Shown: positions 27,228 through 36,096 of the stretch, in pieces
Layout: every line of letters starts with the position of its first letter
Position numbering within the stretch: position 1 is the stretch's first letter
Source: Trueperella pecoris
GTDB lineage: Bacteria; Actinomycetota; Actinomycetes; Actinomycetales; Actinomycetaceae
Length of the DNA stretch: 64,000 bases
NCBI RefSeq assembly: GCF_014926385.1
Contig: NZ_CP053291.1
Span: 1,302,001-1,366,000, forward strand
Direction: 5' to 3'
Program-made: the position numbers and the translations under genes
Notes under the pieces: model-generated
Databases searched by the model: none
What the model saw: the letters and a program-made list of their open reading frames with translations, nothing else
What the model was told of the DNA's origin: nothing

Positions 27228-27543
27228 CGCACCCCCTTCTTACTACCCCTACCCTACGGCACGCGCGCTCGCCGTCCGCCAATCAGAAAGGCGTGTATCT
27301 GGGTGAGTTCGCCAACAGCGCGACGCCGTCTCCCGCGGCCCGCGGGCCCACCGGCGGCGTTTCCGTGCCCCACCGGCCACCCGCGCTGTAGTAACCTGAC
27401 CGCCGCTGTACTAAATTACGCCAGATTAGTACAGCGCGAGTCAGATTAATACGGTTTCGGCGGTACGGCCAGCCGGCCCGGCCCAGCCAGCCCGCCACCA
27501 GACCGGCAAGAAAGAAGCGCCCCGGAGGGCGCCTCTTCACAAT
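27228..27543. other. Spacer rplS to lepB
   Basis: 316 bp with no gene. It holds a full copy of the dispersed palindromic repeat (27381-27460), a GCGACGCCGT motif at 27320-27329 that lies 93 bp upstream of the lepB start, and a GC-rich CGCGGCCCGCGGGCC stretch. The end near 27500-27540 lies just past the rplS stop. Confidence 0.6.
27381..27460. repeat. Dispersed nested-palindrome repeat, copy at 27.4 kb
   Basis: The core CGCTGTACTAA (27404-27414), an 11-base loop and TTAGTACAGCG (27426-27436) form a perfect 11-bp stem. It is enclosed by outer arms GTAGTAACCTGACC and GAGTCAGATTAATAC, which pair imperfectly. The ends read CCG and CGG. The same architecture recurs at 56840, 60487 and 63590, and in split form around IS30. 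All copies are intergenic. Confidence 0.85.
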
Positions 27544-27894
27544 TTACGCGTCTGCTCGACGTTCGCGAATCTTCGCAGCCTTGCCGTGACGATCACGCAG
27601 GTAGTAGAGCTTGGCGCGGCGGACGCGGCCACGGGTCACTACCTCGATCGAATCGACATTCGGAGAATGCAGCGGGAACGTACGCTCCACACCGACACCG
27701 AAGGAGGTCTTGCGGACGGTGAAGGTTGCACCGAGGCCGGTGCCGCCCTTGCGTGCGATCACGACGCCCTGGAAGACCTGGATACGGTGGCGCTGGCCTT
27801 CAACGACCTTGACGTTGACCTTGACCGTGTCACCGGCGCGGAAGTCGGGGCGCTCCGTGAGCGATGCCGCGTTAATCTTGTCGATAATGTTCAT
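27544..27894 (-). CDS. rplS: 50S ribosomal protein L19
   Basis: 116-aa ribosomal protein at the subunit interface. It reads [34 protein letters not shown] and [20 protein letters not shown], and ends [19 protein letters not shown]. The ATG at 27894 (MNIIDKIN) matches the family start; an earlier ATG would add five residues. The gene lies 122 bp after trmD. The leader contains GGGCATTTGCCC and CCTGCGTGCAGG hairpins that might serve control. Confidence 0.97.
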   Translation of the reverse strand: MNIIDKINAASLTERPDFRAGDTVKVNVKVVEGQRHRIQVFQGVVIARKGGTGLGATFTVRKTSFGVGVERTFPLHSPNVDSIEVVTRGRVRRAKLYYLRDRHGKAAKIRERRADA

Positions 27895-28016
27895 TATCTT
27901 CTCATCCACCCTGCACGCAGGTCAGAGTGCTTTCCGGGCAAATGCCCGTTCGTTGGAAAGTTCTTGCAGATAGGTCCAGCCCCCTGCGGCAGGCTTTAGA
28001 CCCCGTGCAAGCCATA

Positions 28017-29369
28017 CTAGTTTGGCACATTTGGGCGGATCGCTAAAGTGATATCCTTGTTGACCTGCTCACCCACGATGAAGTCTCGTGTCCCGACGCG
28101 CACGAAGCCCGCCCGCTTGTAGGCGCGGATGGCACGTTTATTGGCAGCGGCGGTTCCGAGCCACACGTATGGTTGACTGCCGTCGGCATGCGTGACGATC
28201 GCCTCCAGCGTCTTGCGCATGAGGTAGTCGAAGATTCCCTTGCCGCGCCAGGGCACGTCCACATAGAACTTCGACAGGTACACCAGTTCACCTTCGCGCA
28301 CGACGCCGTCGAGCACCAGATCCGTTGGCGCTCCAGCCGCGTTCGTCTCGGCGAAGTCGTCGGCGGTGCGTGGAATGAACGCCATCGAGTAGGCGGCGAT
28401 CTGGCCGTCCACGCGAGCGAGCAGGATGAGGTAGCGGGGATCGGCGATATAGCGCGCAAAATCGGCTTCGCTCAGGTGTCCGTCCACGAAGGCCGCAATG
28501 TCCGCCTCATCCATTCCGGATGGGCAGGCGTCCGGGAAGAGGTGGCTTGCAAAGGCGGAGAGTTCCCCGGCGTCATCGGGCGTTGGGGATTGGACGAGGA
28601 TCGGCCGGACCCGATCGTTGACCGCCCACCCCAGCTCGGTCAGCTTGGCGCGGTCCTTCTTGTCGAGGGCGGATGGGTCGAGCTTGGCGATCATGTCGGG
28701 CCGGCGGATGCTGGTGCGTTCGAGTGCGTGGTCACGCCTCCAACGTGCCACCTTGCCGTGATCCCCAGAGGTGAGGACGTCGGGGACGTCGATGCCGCGG
28801 AAGTTGGTTGGCCGGGTGTAGACGGGGTATTCAAGCAGTCCAGCCTCGCCGTGGGACTCTTCCCGCAGGGATTCGGGGTTTCCGATCATGCCGGGCAGGA
28901 GCCGCGCCACGCCTTCGACGAGCACGATCGCCGCCACTTCTCCCCCATTGAGCACGTAGTCGCCGAGCGAGTATTCGATGACTTCCATGCCGGATTGGCG
29001 GTAGTGATCCGCCACGCGCGAGTCGATGCCTTCGTAGCGTCCGCACGCGATAATGAGCTGGTCTGCCTCGGCTAGGTCCCAGCAGGTCTGTTGCGTCAGT
29101 GGCGTTCCCGAGGGCGTCGGTATCGCGAGCACGCTGCGACCGGGCGCGACGACGTCGTCGATCGCTGCGGCCCAGACGTCCGGCTTCATGACCATGCCAG
29201 CCCCACCACCGAATGGGGTGTCGTCGACGGTGCGATGGACGTCGCTGGTCCAATCGCGCAGGTCATGCGTGGCGACGTCAATAATGCCGCGCTCACGCGC
29301 CTTGCCCACAAGGGACAGGTCGAGCACCGAGAAGAACTCGGGGAAGACGGAGACGATGTCGAAGCGCAT
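28017..29369 (-). CDS. trmD: tRNA (guanine37-N1)-methyltransferase TrmD fused to a GNAT domain
   Basis: 450-aa bifunctional-looking protein. Residues 1-240 are a complete TrmD, which methylates G37 of tRNA: RFDIVSVFPEFFSVL, DDTPFGGGAGMVMKPD, the SAM-binding knot ACGRYEGIDSRVADHY, and EYSLGDYVLNGGEVAAIVLV. Residues 260-450 form a GNAT acetyltransferase: LILLARVDGQIAAYSMAFIP, then VDVPWRGKGIFDYLMRKTLE (acetyl-CoA loop) and TAAANKRAIRAYKRAGFVRV. Ordinary TrmD ends near residue 240-250. There is no stop or frameshift between the parts. The start overlaps the rimM stop (TAATG). The role of the added domain is unknown. Confidence 0.95.
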   Translation of the reverse strand: MRFDIVSVFPEFFSVLDLSLVGKARERGIIDVATHDLRDWTSDVHRTVDDTPFGGGAGMVMKPDVWAAAIDDVVAPGRSVLAIPTPSGTPLTQQTCWDLAEADQLIIACGRYEGIDSRVADHYRQSGMEVIEYSLGDYVLNGGEVAAIVLVEGVARLLPGMIGNPESLREESHGEAGLLEYPVYTRPTNFRGIDVPDVLTSGDHGKVARWRRDHALERTSIRRPDMIAKLDPSALDKKDRAKLTELGWAVNDRVRPILVQSPTPDDAGELSAFASHLFPDACPSGMDEADIAAFVDGHLSEADFARYIADPRYLILLARVDGQIAAYSMAFIPRTADDFAETNAAGAPTDLVLDGVVREGELVYLSKFYVDVPWRGKGIFDYLMRKTLEAIVTHADGSQPYVWLGTAAANKRAIRAYKRAGFVRVGTRDFIVGEQVNKDITLAIRPNVPN

Positions 29370-29920
29370 TACTCTCCCGACTCCGCCTGATGCGTCTCTT
29401 CGGAGATAACGAGTTCGTCGGGCGAGAAGAGGCCGGGAGGCGCGTCGATGACCACACAGTTGTCCTCCAGGTCGACCTCGGTGACGATCTCCTTGACGAA
29501 GGGCACGCGCGTGATGACGCCGTCGGGCTCGCGGACGATCAACAGGTCCTGGGCCGGCATGGGCTCAACGCCGACGACGACGCCGAGCTCGTAGCCGTCG
29601 GGGTCCAGCGCTTCGAGGCCCTTGAGCTCGTGGGGGAACCAGGCGTCGTCTTCCAGCTCGTCCTCGTCGGACTCGATGATGAGTTTGACGCCGCGAAGGG
29701 ACTCCGCTCCCGTCCGGTCGTCATATTCCGCGAATCGCACGTAGGCATTGCCTTTGTATTCACGCCGCGAGGCGATGGTGACCGGGCCCATCTCCGCCGG
29801 GTCCGTCTCCAAGGAGGAGCCGACCGCCAGGCGGCGTTCCGGATCGTCGGTACGCACGTCGAGCTTCACTTCGCCCTTCAGGCCGTGTGCTGCCCCGACA
29901 ATCGCCACAGTTAACTGCAT
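29369..29920 (-). CDS. rimM: 16S rRNA processing protein RimM
   Basis: 183-aa 30S maturation factor that binds S19. The N-terminal beta-barrel begins VAIVGAAHGLKGEVKLDVRT, and DPERRLAVGSSL and YVRFAEYDDRTGAESLRG follow. The C-terminal PRC-barrel has DGYELGVVVGVEPMPAQDLL. Its last codon overlaps trmD (TAATG). Located downstream of the rpsP-khpA terminator. Confidence 0.95.
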   Translation of the reverse strand: MQLTVAIVGAAHGLKGEVKLDVRTDDPERRLAVGSSLETDPAEMGPVTIASRREYKGNAYVRFAEYDDRTGAESLRGVKLIIESDEDELEDDAWFPHELKGLEALDPDGYELGVVVGVEPMPAQDLLIVREPDGVITRVPFVKEIVTEVDLEDNCVVIDAPPGLFSPDELVISEETHQAESGE

Positions 29921-29959
29921 AGTTCCCCTTTCGTTCTAGCCATTATCACGCAAAGCAAA

Positions 29960-29982
29960 GGACCCGCCAAAATGGCGGGTCC
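29960..29982 (-). terminator. Intrinsic terminator between khpA and rimM
   Basis: GGACCCGCCA-TTT-TGGCGGGTCC on the minus strand: a perfect 10-bp stem followed by TTTGCTTTG. It lies 13 bp after the khpA stop and 40 bp before the rimM start, so it separates rpsP-khpA from rimM-trmD, perhaps only in part. Confidence 0.75.
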
Positions 29983-29995
29983 CCTACATGTTTGA

Positions 29996-30232
29996 CTATC
30001 GATCAGTTTCGATCACGTCAACGCGTACCGAGCCCTGCGTAGCAAGTGCGCTGATAACCGAGCGCAGTGCCTTGGCCGTTCGGCCGTTGCGGCCGATCAC
30101 GCGCCCGAGGTCCTCGGGATTGACTCGGACTTCGAGGAGCTCACCGCGACGATTGTTGCGCGAGGTAACCTCCACGTCATCCGGATTGTCCACGATTCCG
30201 CGAACGAGGTGTTCCAAGGCGTCAGCAAGCAT
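29996..30232 (-). CDS. khpA: KH-domain RNA-binding protein KhpA
   Basis: 78-aa single KH-domain protein. The GxxG loop appears as GRVIGRNGRTAKALRSVISA near residue 43-62. KhpA-type proteins pair with KhpB/Jag and bind RNA in cell-division and cell-length control in Gram-positives. The ATG overlaps the rpsP stop (TAATG). This rpsP-khpA-rimM-trmD-rplS order is the usual one. Confidence 0.95.
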   Translation of the reverse strand: MLADALEHLVRGIVDNPDDVEVTSRNNRRGELLEVRVNPEDLGRVIGRNGRTAKALRSVISALATQGSVRVDVIETDR

Positions 30233-30687
30233 TAGGCTTCCTCAGCCTCGGCAGGAGCCTCGTCAGCTTCGGCCTCGGCCTCAGCCTTGGCGGCTGCCTC
30301 GGCCTCTTCGCGGGCCTTGGCCTTGTCGGCACGGCGCTTCTCAGCCTCAGCCTGAACAGCCTTGGTGGCCTCCTCACGCTGAGCTGCGACGTCAACAACC
30401 GCGGCCGTCTTCAGGGTGGAGCCACCCTCGAGACCCTTGGCTGCCTGCCAGTCACCCGTGATCTTGAGCTGAGCAAGAACCGGCTCAGTCGGCTGGGCGC
30501 CAACCGAGATCCAGTACCGAGCACGCTCGGAGTTGATGTCGATCACCGAAGGCTCGGTGTTCGGGTTGTAGTAGCCGATCTCCTCGATGACGCGACCATC
30601 GCGCCTCTTCTTAGAATCGACGACGACGACGCGGTAGTGGGCCTCACGGATCTTGCCCATGCGCTTCAAACGAATCTTGACTGCCAC
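30232..30687 (-). CDS. rpsP: 30S ribosomal protein S16 with charged tail
   Basis: 151-aa product. Residues 1-80 are the S16 fold ([20 protein letters not shown], then [19 protein letters not shown]). Residues 95-151 form a tail rich in Ala, Glu and Lys ([19 protein letters not shown], ending [12 protein letters not shown]), typical of actinobacterial S16 and probably helical and partly disordered. It starts at a GTG 10 bases after AGGAG. First gene of its operon. Confidence 0.96.
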   Translation of the reverse strand: MAVKIRLKRMGKIREAHYRVVVVDSKKRRDGRVIEEIGYYNPNTEPSVIDINSERARYWISVGAQPTEPVLAQLKITGDWQAAKGLEGGSTLKTAAVVDVAAQREEATKAVQAEAEKRRADKAKAREEAEAAAKAEAEAEADEAPAEAEEA

Positions 30688-31045
30688 TTAGCGGTCACTC
30701 CTAGTTCATATTTGGTGGGTTTCAGCCGGAAACGTGGGAAATCATGCGTCTGGCTGTTACCCGGACTGAGACTTGGCCGAGTTGAGAGGGGCTCGACTTC
30801 GTCTGAGTACAACGTTCAATGATGCCAGATTCCGCCAACAAATGGCAGTCCACAGGCAGTTTCCCTTCGGTGGTAGTGGTCACGCCAGAGCCGTCGATTT
30901 TTTGTCTGCCCTAAACCTACTTTCCCGCGCCCCTCAAACCGCATTCTCGCCCCGCCAAATGGCGCCGTTTCACCGGCATGAAGTGTGCGAAATGCCCCTG
31001 CGGCGCAGATTCACATTGCTCTTCTAGGGCGCAAGAATTGTCCCC
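30688..31045. promoter_or_regulatory. Divergent spacer rpsP / CDF transporter
   Basis: 358 bp without a supportable gene. It must hold promoters for rpsP (minus) and the metal exporter (plus). GCCCCTGCGGCGC and nearby GC-rich short hairpins occur around 30950-31010. No recognised metal-regulator operator or riboswitch was identified. Confidence 0.4.
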
Positions 31046-31990
31046 ATGACGCAAAACATCTCGCAAACGCAGAACCTGACCAAGTTCGCGTGGCTCTCCA
31101 TCGCGGTGGCCGTGCTGACGATTGGCTTGAAGGCCGGCGCCTACCTGGTCACCGGATCGGTCTCCCTTCTGTCGGATGCGATGGAGTCGGTGGCCAATCT
31201 CGTTGCGGCGGTTATCGCGCTGATCTCGCTCATGCTCGCCGCCAAGCCGGCGTCGTCCCGCTACACGTTTGGCCGCTCGAAGGCGGAGTATTTCTCGGCG
31301 GCCGTCGAGGGAGCCATGATCTTTGGTGCCGCCGCGCTCATCATCTTCGCCGCGGTCACACGCCTGGCCAGCCCCCGGCCCGTGGAACAGCTGGGCATCG
31401 GCCTGGCAATTTCGGCCCTGGCGGCGCTCATCAACGGCGCGGCGGGCATGTATCTGATTGGCGTGGGTCGCAAGAAGCGCTCGATCACGCTCGAGGCTGA
31501 CGGCAAGCACCTGCTCACCGACCTGGTGACGTCGGCCGGCGTCATCTTCGGACTGTTGCTAGTGATGCTCACGGGCTGGCAGATCCTGGATCCGATCATC
31601 GCTATCGTCGTCGCGCTCAACATCTTATGGACGGGGTTGAGCCTGCTTCGTTCCTCCCTCGCCGGCCTCATGGACGTCACGCTTCCCGACGCCGAAAACG
31701 ACGCCATTATCGACGTGCTCCACGAGTATGCGCAGCCCGGTGTGATCGCATTCCACGGCCTGCAGACTCGCCAGGCTGGCCGAATCCGCCACATTAACGT
31801 CGACGCGCTCGTGCCCGGCTCATGGACCGTTAAGCAGGGCCACGACCTCGCGATGAAGGTCGAGTCGTCGATTCAATCCAAGCTCGATGACACGTTCATC
31901 GTCATCCACGTTGAGCCAATTGAGGACCAAGCCTCTTACGATGACATTCCCGAGGGCTTCATCCCGCTCGGCGACGAGGAGTGGTTCTAG
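31046..31990 (+). CDS. Cation diffusion facilitator metal exporter
   Basis: 314-aa membrane protein with six hydrophobic segments and a C-terminal cytosolic domain (from about residue 205: DVTLPDAENDAIIDVLHEYA). Proton-coupled efflux of divalent metals is the family function. In the transport-site segment the sequence is SLLSDAMESVANL, so the two positions usually D or H/D are E and N here; the partner motif is HLLTD (H and D). An E/N/H/D site is known from a branch of CDF proteins whose metal is not certain here. Convergent with the amidohydrolase gene. Monocistronic. Confidence 0.92.
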   Translation: MTQNISQTQNLTKFAWLSIAVAVLTIGLKAGAYLVTGSVSLLSDAMESVANLVAAVIALISLMLAAKPASSRYTFGRSKAEYFSAAVEGAMIFGAAALIIFAAVTRLASPRPVEQLGIGLAISALAALINGAAGMYLIGVGRKKRSITLEADGKHLLTDLVTSAGVIFGLLLVMLTGWQILDPIIAIVVALNILWTGLSLLRSSLAGLMDVTLPDAENDAIIDVLHEYAQPGVIAFHGLQTRQAGRIRHINVDALVPGSWTVKQGHDLAMKVESSIQSKLDDTFIVIHVEPIEDQASYDDIPEGFIPLGDEEWF

Positions 31991-32040
31991 ACCCCGCAGA
32001 CTCCGCTGAGAGCACCGAGGGCCCTCGAGGACCCGGGGTT

Positions 32041-33138
32041 CTAGAGCACCCGCACACCGCCGGCGAAGATGGCAACCGGATCGCGCAGAGTTTCGATGTT
32101 CTTTTCGGGATCCTGGCGATAGACGACGAGGTCTGCGGGCTCGCCGTCGGCCCACACGTCAAAACCGATCTTGGCCCGCCCGCCGTAGCTGGCGGCGGCC
32201 ATGACGACGTCGGCCGGCATGCCGTCCTCGACCGCGTCGATGAGCTCGTCCACAAGGTTGACCTCGGCGACGTTCTCCGCCGTGTCGGAGCCCATGAGAA
32301 AATGCGTGCCCGTCTCAACCATGAGCGCCAAGTGCTCTGTGCGCACGCGATCCATTCCCAACATGCGTTCCACGTAGGCGGGGAATTTGACGCCTTTCGC
32401 CGCGAATTCTGGGAAGCGCCGAATCTGATGGACCGTCGGAGTCACGAGGATTCCGCGCGCGGACGCCTCGAGGAGGTGATCGCGCGTCATGCCCGTTCCG
32501 TGTTCGATCCCGTCAACCCCGGCCGTGAGCAGGTCATCGACCGTCTCGGTGGCGAAGGTGTGGACGGTGACCTTGCCTCCGGCGTCGTGAACCGCGGCGA
32601 CGGCGTCGATAAGCGCCTGGCGCGGCCACAACGGCGTGGTGTCCCCCACCTCGCGATCGATCCAATCGCCGACGATCTTGATCCAGCCGTCTGCGCGCTC
32701 GTATTGGCGCACGGCCTCGGCGGGCAACTGCCCGGGTTCGACGTCAACGGCGAGGTGACGCTCGTAGCGCTTGAAACGTCCAATGTGCTGGCCACTGTGC
32801 ATGACGCGTGCCAGGCCCGGCTCCCAGGCGACCTTCGGGTCGTGCTGGCCGCCAGCGTCGCGCACCACCGTCACCCCGTGGCGTGCTAGGACATCGAGGC
32901 GGCGGCGAATCTCACCGGTTGCCAGTGGCTCAGGCGTTCGGCGCATGCCGGGGTGGGTGTGAACATCGAGCAGGCCCGGATAGGCAAAGCCCGATATCGT
33001 CTCGGTCACCGCGCGCGGCTCCAAGCCGGCGGCACCGCCCGCGTGGGCTTGCGGGCGGGCAAGGACGAGCCGCCCATCGACGATCCAAGCCTCGCGCGCG
33101 TCCGTCCCCCGCAGGGTGCCAACCAGGTGAATGGACAT
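32041..33138 (-). CDS. Amidohydrolase-family metal-dependent hydrolase
   Basis: 365-aa cytosolic protein of the amidohydrolase superfamily. Metal ligands: YPGLLDVHTHPGM (HxH near residue 60), WIKIVGDWI (the Lys position near 154), VTVHTFATE (His near 190), DGIEHGTGM (His near 212) and FLMGSDTAE (Asp near 283). The closest general pattern is imidazolonepropionase-like or prolidase-like hydrolases; the substrate is unknown. It follows ffh by 5 bp and may be co-transcribed with it. Confidence 0.85.
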   Translation of the reverse strand: MSIHLVGTLRGTDAREAWIVDGRLVLARPQAHAGGAAGLEPRAVTETISGFAYPGLLDVHTHPGMRRTPEPLATGEIRRRLDVLARHGVTVVRDAGGQHDPKVAWEPGLARVMHSGQHIGRFKRYERHLAVDVEPGQLPAEAVRQYERADGWIKIVGDWIDREVGDTTPLWPRQALIDAVAAVHDAGGKVTVHTFATETVDDLLTAGVDGIEHGTGMTRDHLLEASARGILVTPTVHQIRRFPEFAAKGVKFPAYVERMLGMDRVRTEHLALMVETGTHFLMGSDTAENVAEVNLVDELIDAVEDGMPADVVMAAASYGGRAKIGFDVWADGEPADLVVYRQDPEKNIETLRDPVAIFAGGVRVL

Positions 33139-33143
33139 GGGCC

Positions 33144-34679
33144 CTACTTGAGGAACCTCGCGAGGTCATCCATGTTGACATCGCCCTTGCCCGGCTGCGC
33201 CCCGAACGCGTTGCCCTTGGGCGCCTCGCGCTGGGCGGCCAGCTCTTGCTGGCGGCGCTTGGCCGGGTTGCCGGAACGCCCCTTCTTCGAGCCCGACGCC
33301 TTCTTTTTCTTCGGCTGCTTCTTGGTGTAGCCCCCGCCCATGCCAGGCATGGCAGGCATACCCGGAATGTTGGGCATGCCACCGCGAGACATCTGCGTCA
33401 TCACCTTCTTGGCCTGCTCGAAGCGCTCCACCAGCTGGTTGACCTCGGTGACAGTGGTTCCAGAACCGTTGGCGATACGCATCCGGCGCGAGCCGTTGAG
33501 GATGCGGGTGTCGGCGCGCTCGGCCTTCGTCATCGACTTGACGATGGCTTCCTGCCGGTCGATCTCGCGCTCGTCGAAGTTCTCGAGGGCGTCGCGGTAC
33601 TGCCCCATGCCGGGCAACATTCCCATGATCTTCTTCATCGAACCCATCTTGCGCAGCTGGTTGAGCTGGTCGAGGAAGTCGTCGAGGGTGAACTCGCCCT
33701 CGGCCATCTTCGAGGCCAGGTCTTGAGCCTGCTCCTCGTTCCACGTCTTTTCGGCCTGCTCAATGAGGGTCAGGAGGTCGCCCATGTCGAGGATGCGGGA
33801 GGCCATGCGGTCCGGGTGGAAGCGCTCGAAAGCGTCAAGCTTTTCGCCGGTCGAAGCGAACAGGACGGGCTGGCCAGTCACGCCACGGACGGAAAGCGCG
33901 GCACCGCCGCGGGCATCGCCGTCGAGCTTGGAGAGTACGACGCCGGTGAAACCCACCCCGTCACGGAAGGCCACCGAGGTGTTGACCGCGTCCTGGCCGA
34001 CCATCGCGTCGAGCACGAAGAGGATTTCGTGGGGGTTGACGGCGTCGCGGATGTCGCGGGCCTGGGCCATCATCTCTTCGTCGATGCCGAGGCGCCCGGC
34101 CGTGTCAACGACGACGACGTCGAACGTGTTGTCCTTGGCGAACTGGATCGAGTTACGGGCCACCTCCACGGGGTCGCCGACCCCGTTACCCGGCTCGGGT
34201 GCGAAGACGTGCACGCCCGCCTGCTCGCCCACCACCTGGAGCTGGTTGACGGCGTTTGGGCGCTGGAGATCGGAGGCCACGAGGAGCGGACGGTGGCCGT
34301 TTTCACGTAGCCACCGGCCGAGCTTGCCGGCGAGGGTCGTCTTGCCCGCGCCCTGGAGGCCGGCGAGCATGATGACGGTTGGGGCCTTCGGCGCCCAGTT
34401 CAGTTCGCGGGCCTGCCCGCCGAGGACCTCGATGAGCTCGTCGTTGACGATCTTGACAACCTGCTGGGCCGGGTTGAGCGCCTGGCTCGCCACCGCACCC
34501 ACTGCCTTCTCGCGTATCGCGGCGGTGAACTGACGCACCACCGGCAAGGCCACGTCGGCATCGAGTAGCGCGCGGCGAATATCGCTGATAACCGCCTCGA
34601 CGTCCTTTTCAGAAAGACGGCCTGCCTTGCGCAGGTTTCGAAGCGAACCGGTGATCCGATCAGAAAGCGAGTTAAACAT
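33144..34679 (-). CDS. ffh: Signal recognition particle protein Ffh
   Basis: 511-aa GTPase that binds signal peptides with 4.5S RNA. The NG domain shows G1 GLQGAGKTTLAGKLG near residue 107, then VDTAGRLGIDEEMMAQ (G3) near 190, TKLDG-like SKLDGDARGGAAL near 245. The Met-rich M domain (from about 330) has MGMLPGMGQYRD and the RNA-binding SRRMRIANGSG. A Gly/Met-rich segment (GMPNIPGMPAMPGMGGGY) precedes a Lys-rich C-terminus. It partners with FtsY, whose gene is immediately upstream. Confidence 0.98.
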   Translation of the reverse strand: MFNSLSDRITGSLRNLRKAGRLSEKDVEAVISDIRRALLDADVALPVVRQFTAAIREKAVGAVASQALNPAQQVVKIVNDELIEVLGGQARELNWAPKAPTVIMLAGLQGAGKTTLAGKLGRWLRENGHRPLLVASDLQRPNAVNQLQVVGEQAGVHVFAPEPGNGVGDPVEVARNSIQFAKDNTFDVVVVDTAGRLGIDEEMMAQARDIRDAVNPHEILFVLDAMVGQDAVNTSVAFRDGVGFTGVVLSKLDGDARGGAALSVRGVTGQPVLFASTGEKLDAFERFHPDRMASRILDMGDLLTLIEQAEKTWNEEQAQDLASKMAEGEFTLDDFLDQLNQLRKMGSMKKIMGMLPGMGQYRDALENFDEREIDRQEAIVKSMTKAERADTRILNGSRRMRIANGSGTTVTEVNQLVERFEQAKKVMTQMSRGGMPNIPGMPAMPGMGGGYTKKQPKKKKASGSKKGRSGNPAKRRQQELAAQREAPKGNAFGAQPGKGDVNMDDLARFLK

Positions 34680-34715
34680 GTACGACCTCAGGTAAGGAAT
34701 TGAACTGGCAAAAGT

Positions 34716-34757
34716 CTACCCCACGGCGGCCCGTCGTCTCAGAGCGCCGTGGGGTAG
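34716..34757 (-). terminator. Intrinsic terminator after ftsY
   Basis: CTACCCCACGGCG, a 16-base loop, then CGCCGTGGGGTAG: a 13-bp stem followed by ACTTTTGCC on the minus strand. It lies 9 bp after the ftsY stop and 37 bp before the ffh start. Confidence 0.75.
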
Positions 34758-34765
34758 GTGGAGTT

Positions 34766-35995
34766 TTAGGACAGGAGGGAGTCGACGAAGTCCTGCGGGG
34801 AGAAGGGTGAGAAGTCGTCCGCACCCTCGCCCAGGCCGACGAACTTGACCGGCACACCCAACTCGCGCTGGACCGAGATGACGATTCCGCCCTTGGCCGT
34901 GCCGTCGAGTTTGGTCAACACGATGCCTGTGATTCCCGCGACCTCGGCGAACACCTTCGCCTGACTCATGCCGTTCTGACCGGTGGTGGCGTCAAGAACG
35001 AGGAGCACCTCGGCCAAAGGAGCACCCTTTTCCATGACGCGCTTGATCTTGCCCAGCTCATCCATGAGGCCCGCCTTGTTCTGGAGGCGTCCGGCCGTGT
35101 CGACGATGACGACGTCGGTGCCCGCCTCACGAGCGATCTTCACAGCTTCGAAGGCTACCGAGGCGGGGTCTGCTCCCTCGCGGTCCGATCGGACGACGTC
35201 GACGCCGACTCGCTCGCCCCACGTCGAGAGCTGGTCGGCGGCCGCGGCGCGGAACGTGTCGGCTGCGCCGAGGACGACGCTCTTGCCTTCGGCAACCAGG
35301 AGGCGTGCGAGCTTGCCCGTCGTCGTCGTCTTGCCCGTGCCGTTGACGCCCACCATGAGGAGTGAGGCGGGGTGGCGGGTGCCCTCTTCGTCAATCGAGG
35401 GCTCGAGGTTGAGCGAGCGATCCGCGTCCGGGCCGACAAGCCTGATGAGCTCCTCGCGCAGGATCGCGCGGACCTCTTCCGGATCCGTGGTCCCCCTGAC
35501 CTTGGTCTGGGTGCGCAGGGTATCCATGAGCTCGGTGGTGGCGTCGAGGCCGACGTCAGCCATGAGGAGCGTGTCTTCCAGCTCCTCCCAGTCGGCCTCA
35601 GAGAGATCTCCGCGGGAGAGGATCGACAACAGCGTACGGCCAAGGACGCCCGAGTTCGCGAGGCGCCCGCGCAGGCGCTCCATGCGCGAGCCGACCGCCT
35701 CGGGGACCTCAACCGAGGTGTCGAGCGTAGAATCGGGATCCGCCGGCGCAGATTCGAGGCCCGGCAATTCGGTGTCCGGAATCTCCGGGACGCTGGGCTG
35801 GGCAGCACCGGGCTGGGCTACCCCACCCGCGGGCGTTTCGGCTTCGCCAGCCTCAGGCTCGCCGGCCTCAATCTGCTCGCGCTTGTCCCACGAGATCTCG
35901 GCCGAGGAAGATCGGCGGCGCAACCCCACGGCAACGCCTGCGCCGATGAGAACAGCGATGACGGCAATAAGAATGATGATCTGTTGTGTAGTCAC
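34766..35995 (-). CDS. ftsY: Signal recognition particle receptor FtsY
   Basis: 409-aa membrane-associated GTPase. Unlike E. coli FtsY, the actinobacterial form has an N-terminal transmembrane helix: [20 protein letters not shown] at residues 4-23. An acidic/Pro-rich linker (to about 105) follows, then the NG domain with [34 protein letters not shown] and [14 protein letters not shown]. The frame extends to 36043, but a GTG at 35995 places the anchor helix at the N-terminus and is preferred. Confidence 0.95.
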   Translation of the reverse strand: MTTQQIIILIAVIAVLIGAGVAVGLRRRSSSAEISWDKREQIEAGEPEAGEAETPAGGVAQPGAAQPSVPEIPDTELPGLESAPADPDSTLDTSVEVPEAVGSRMERLRGRLANSGVLGRTLLSILSRGDLSEADWEELEDTLLMADVGLDATTELMDTLRTQTKVRGTTDPEEVRAILREELIRLVGPDADRSLNLEPSIDEEGTRHPASLLMVGVNGTGKTTTTGKLARLLVAEGKSVVLGAADTFRAAAADQLSTWGERVGVDVVRSDREGADPASVAFEAVKIAREAGTDVVIVDTAGRLQNKAGLMDELGKIKRVMEKGAPLAEVLLVLDATTGQNGMSQAKVFAEVAGITGIVLTKLDGTAKGGIVISVQRELGVPVKFVGLGEGADDFSPFSPQDFVDSLLS

Positions 35996-36096
35996 GTCTC
36001 TAGTGTCCCGTACATCGAGGATTTTGCCAAAGTTTTCGGGCAATTTTCACCCACGGCGGGGTGCGCCAGCCAGTGATCACGCGAACCAATTCCGTC

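Noticed and set aside
27381-27460. CRISPR array
   Set aside because: The palindromic units are dispersed over tens of kb, not spaced regularly, and no cas gene is present.
27895-28016. Known L19 leader upstream of rplS
   Set aside because: Small GC-rich hairpins exist, but they do not match the described Firmicute L19 leader.
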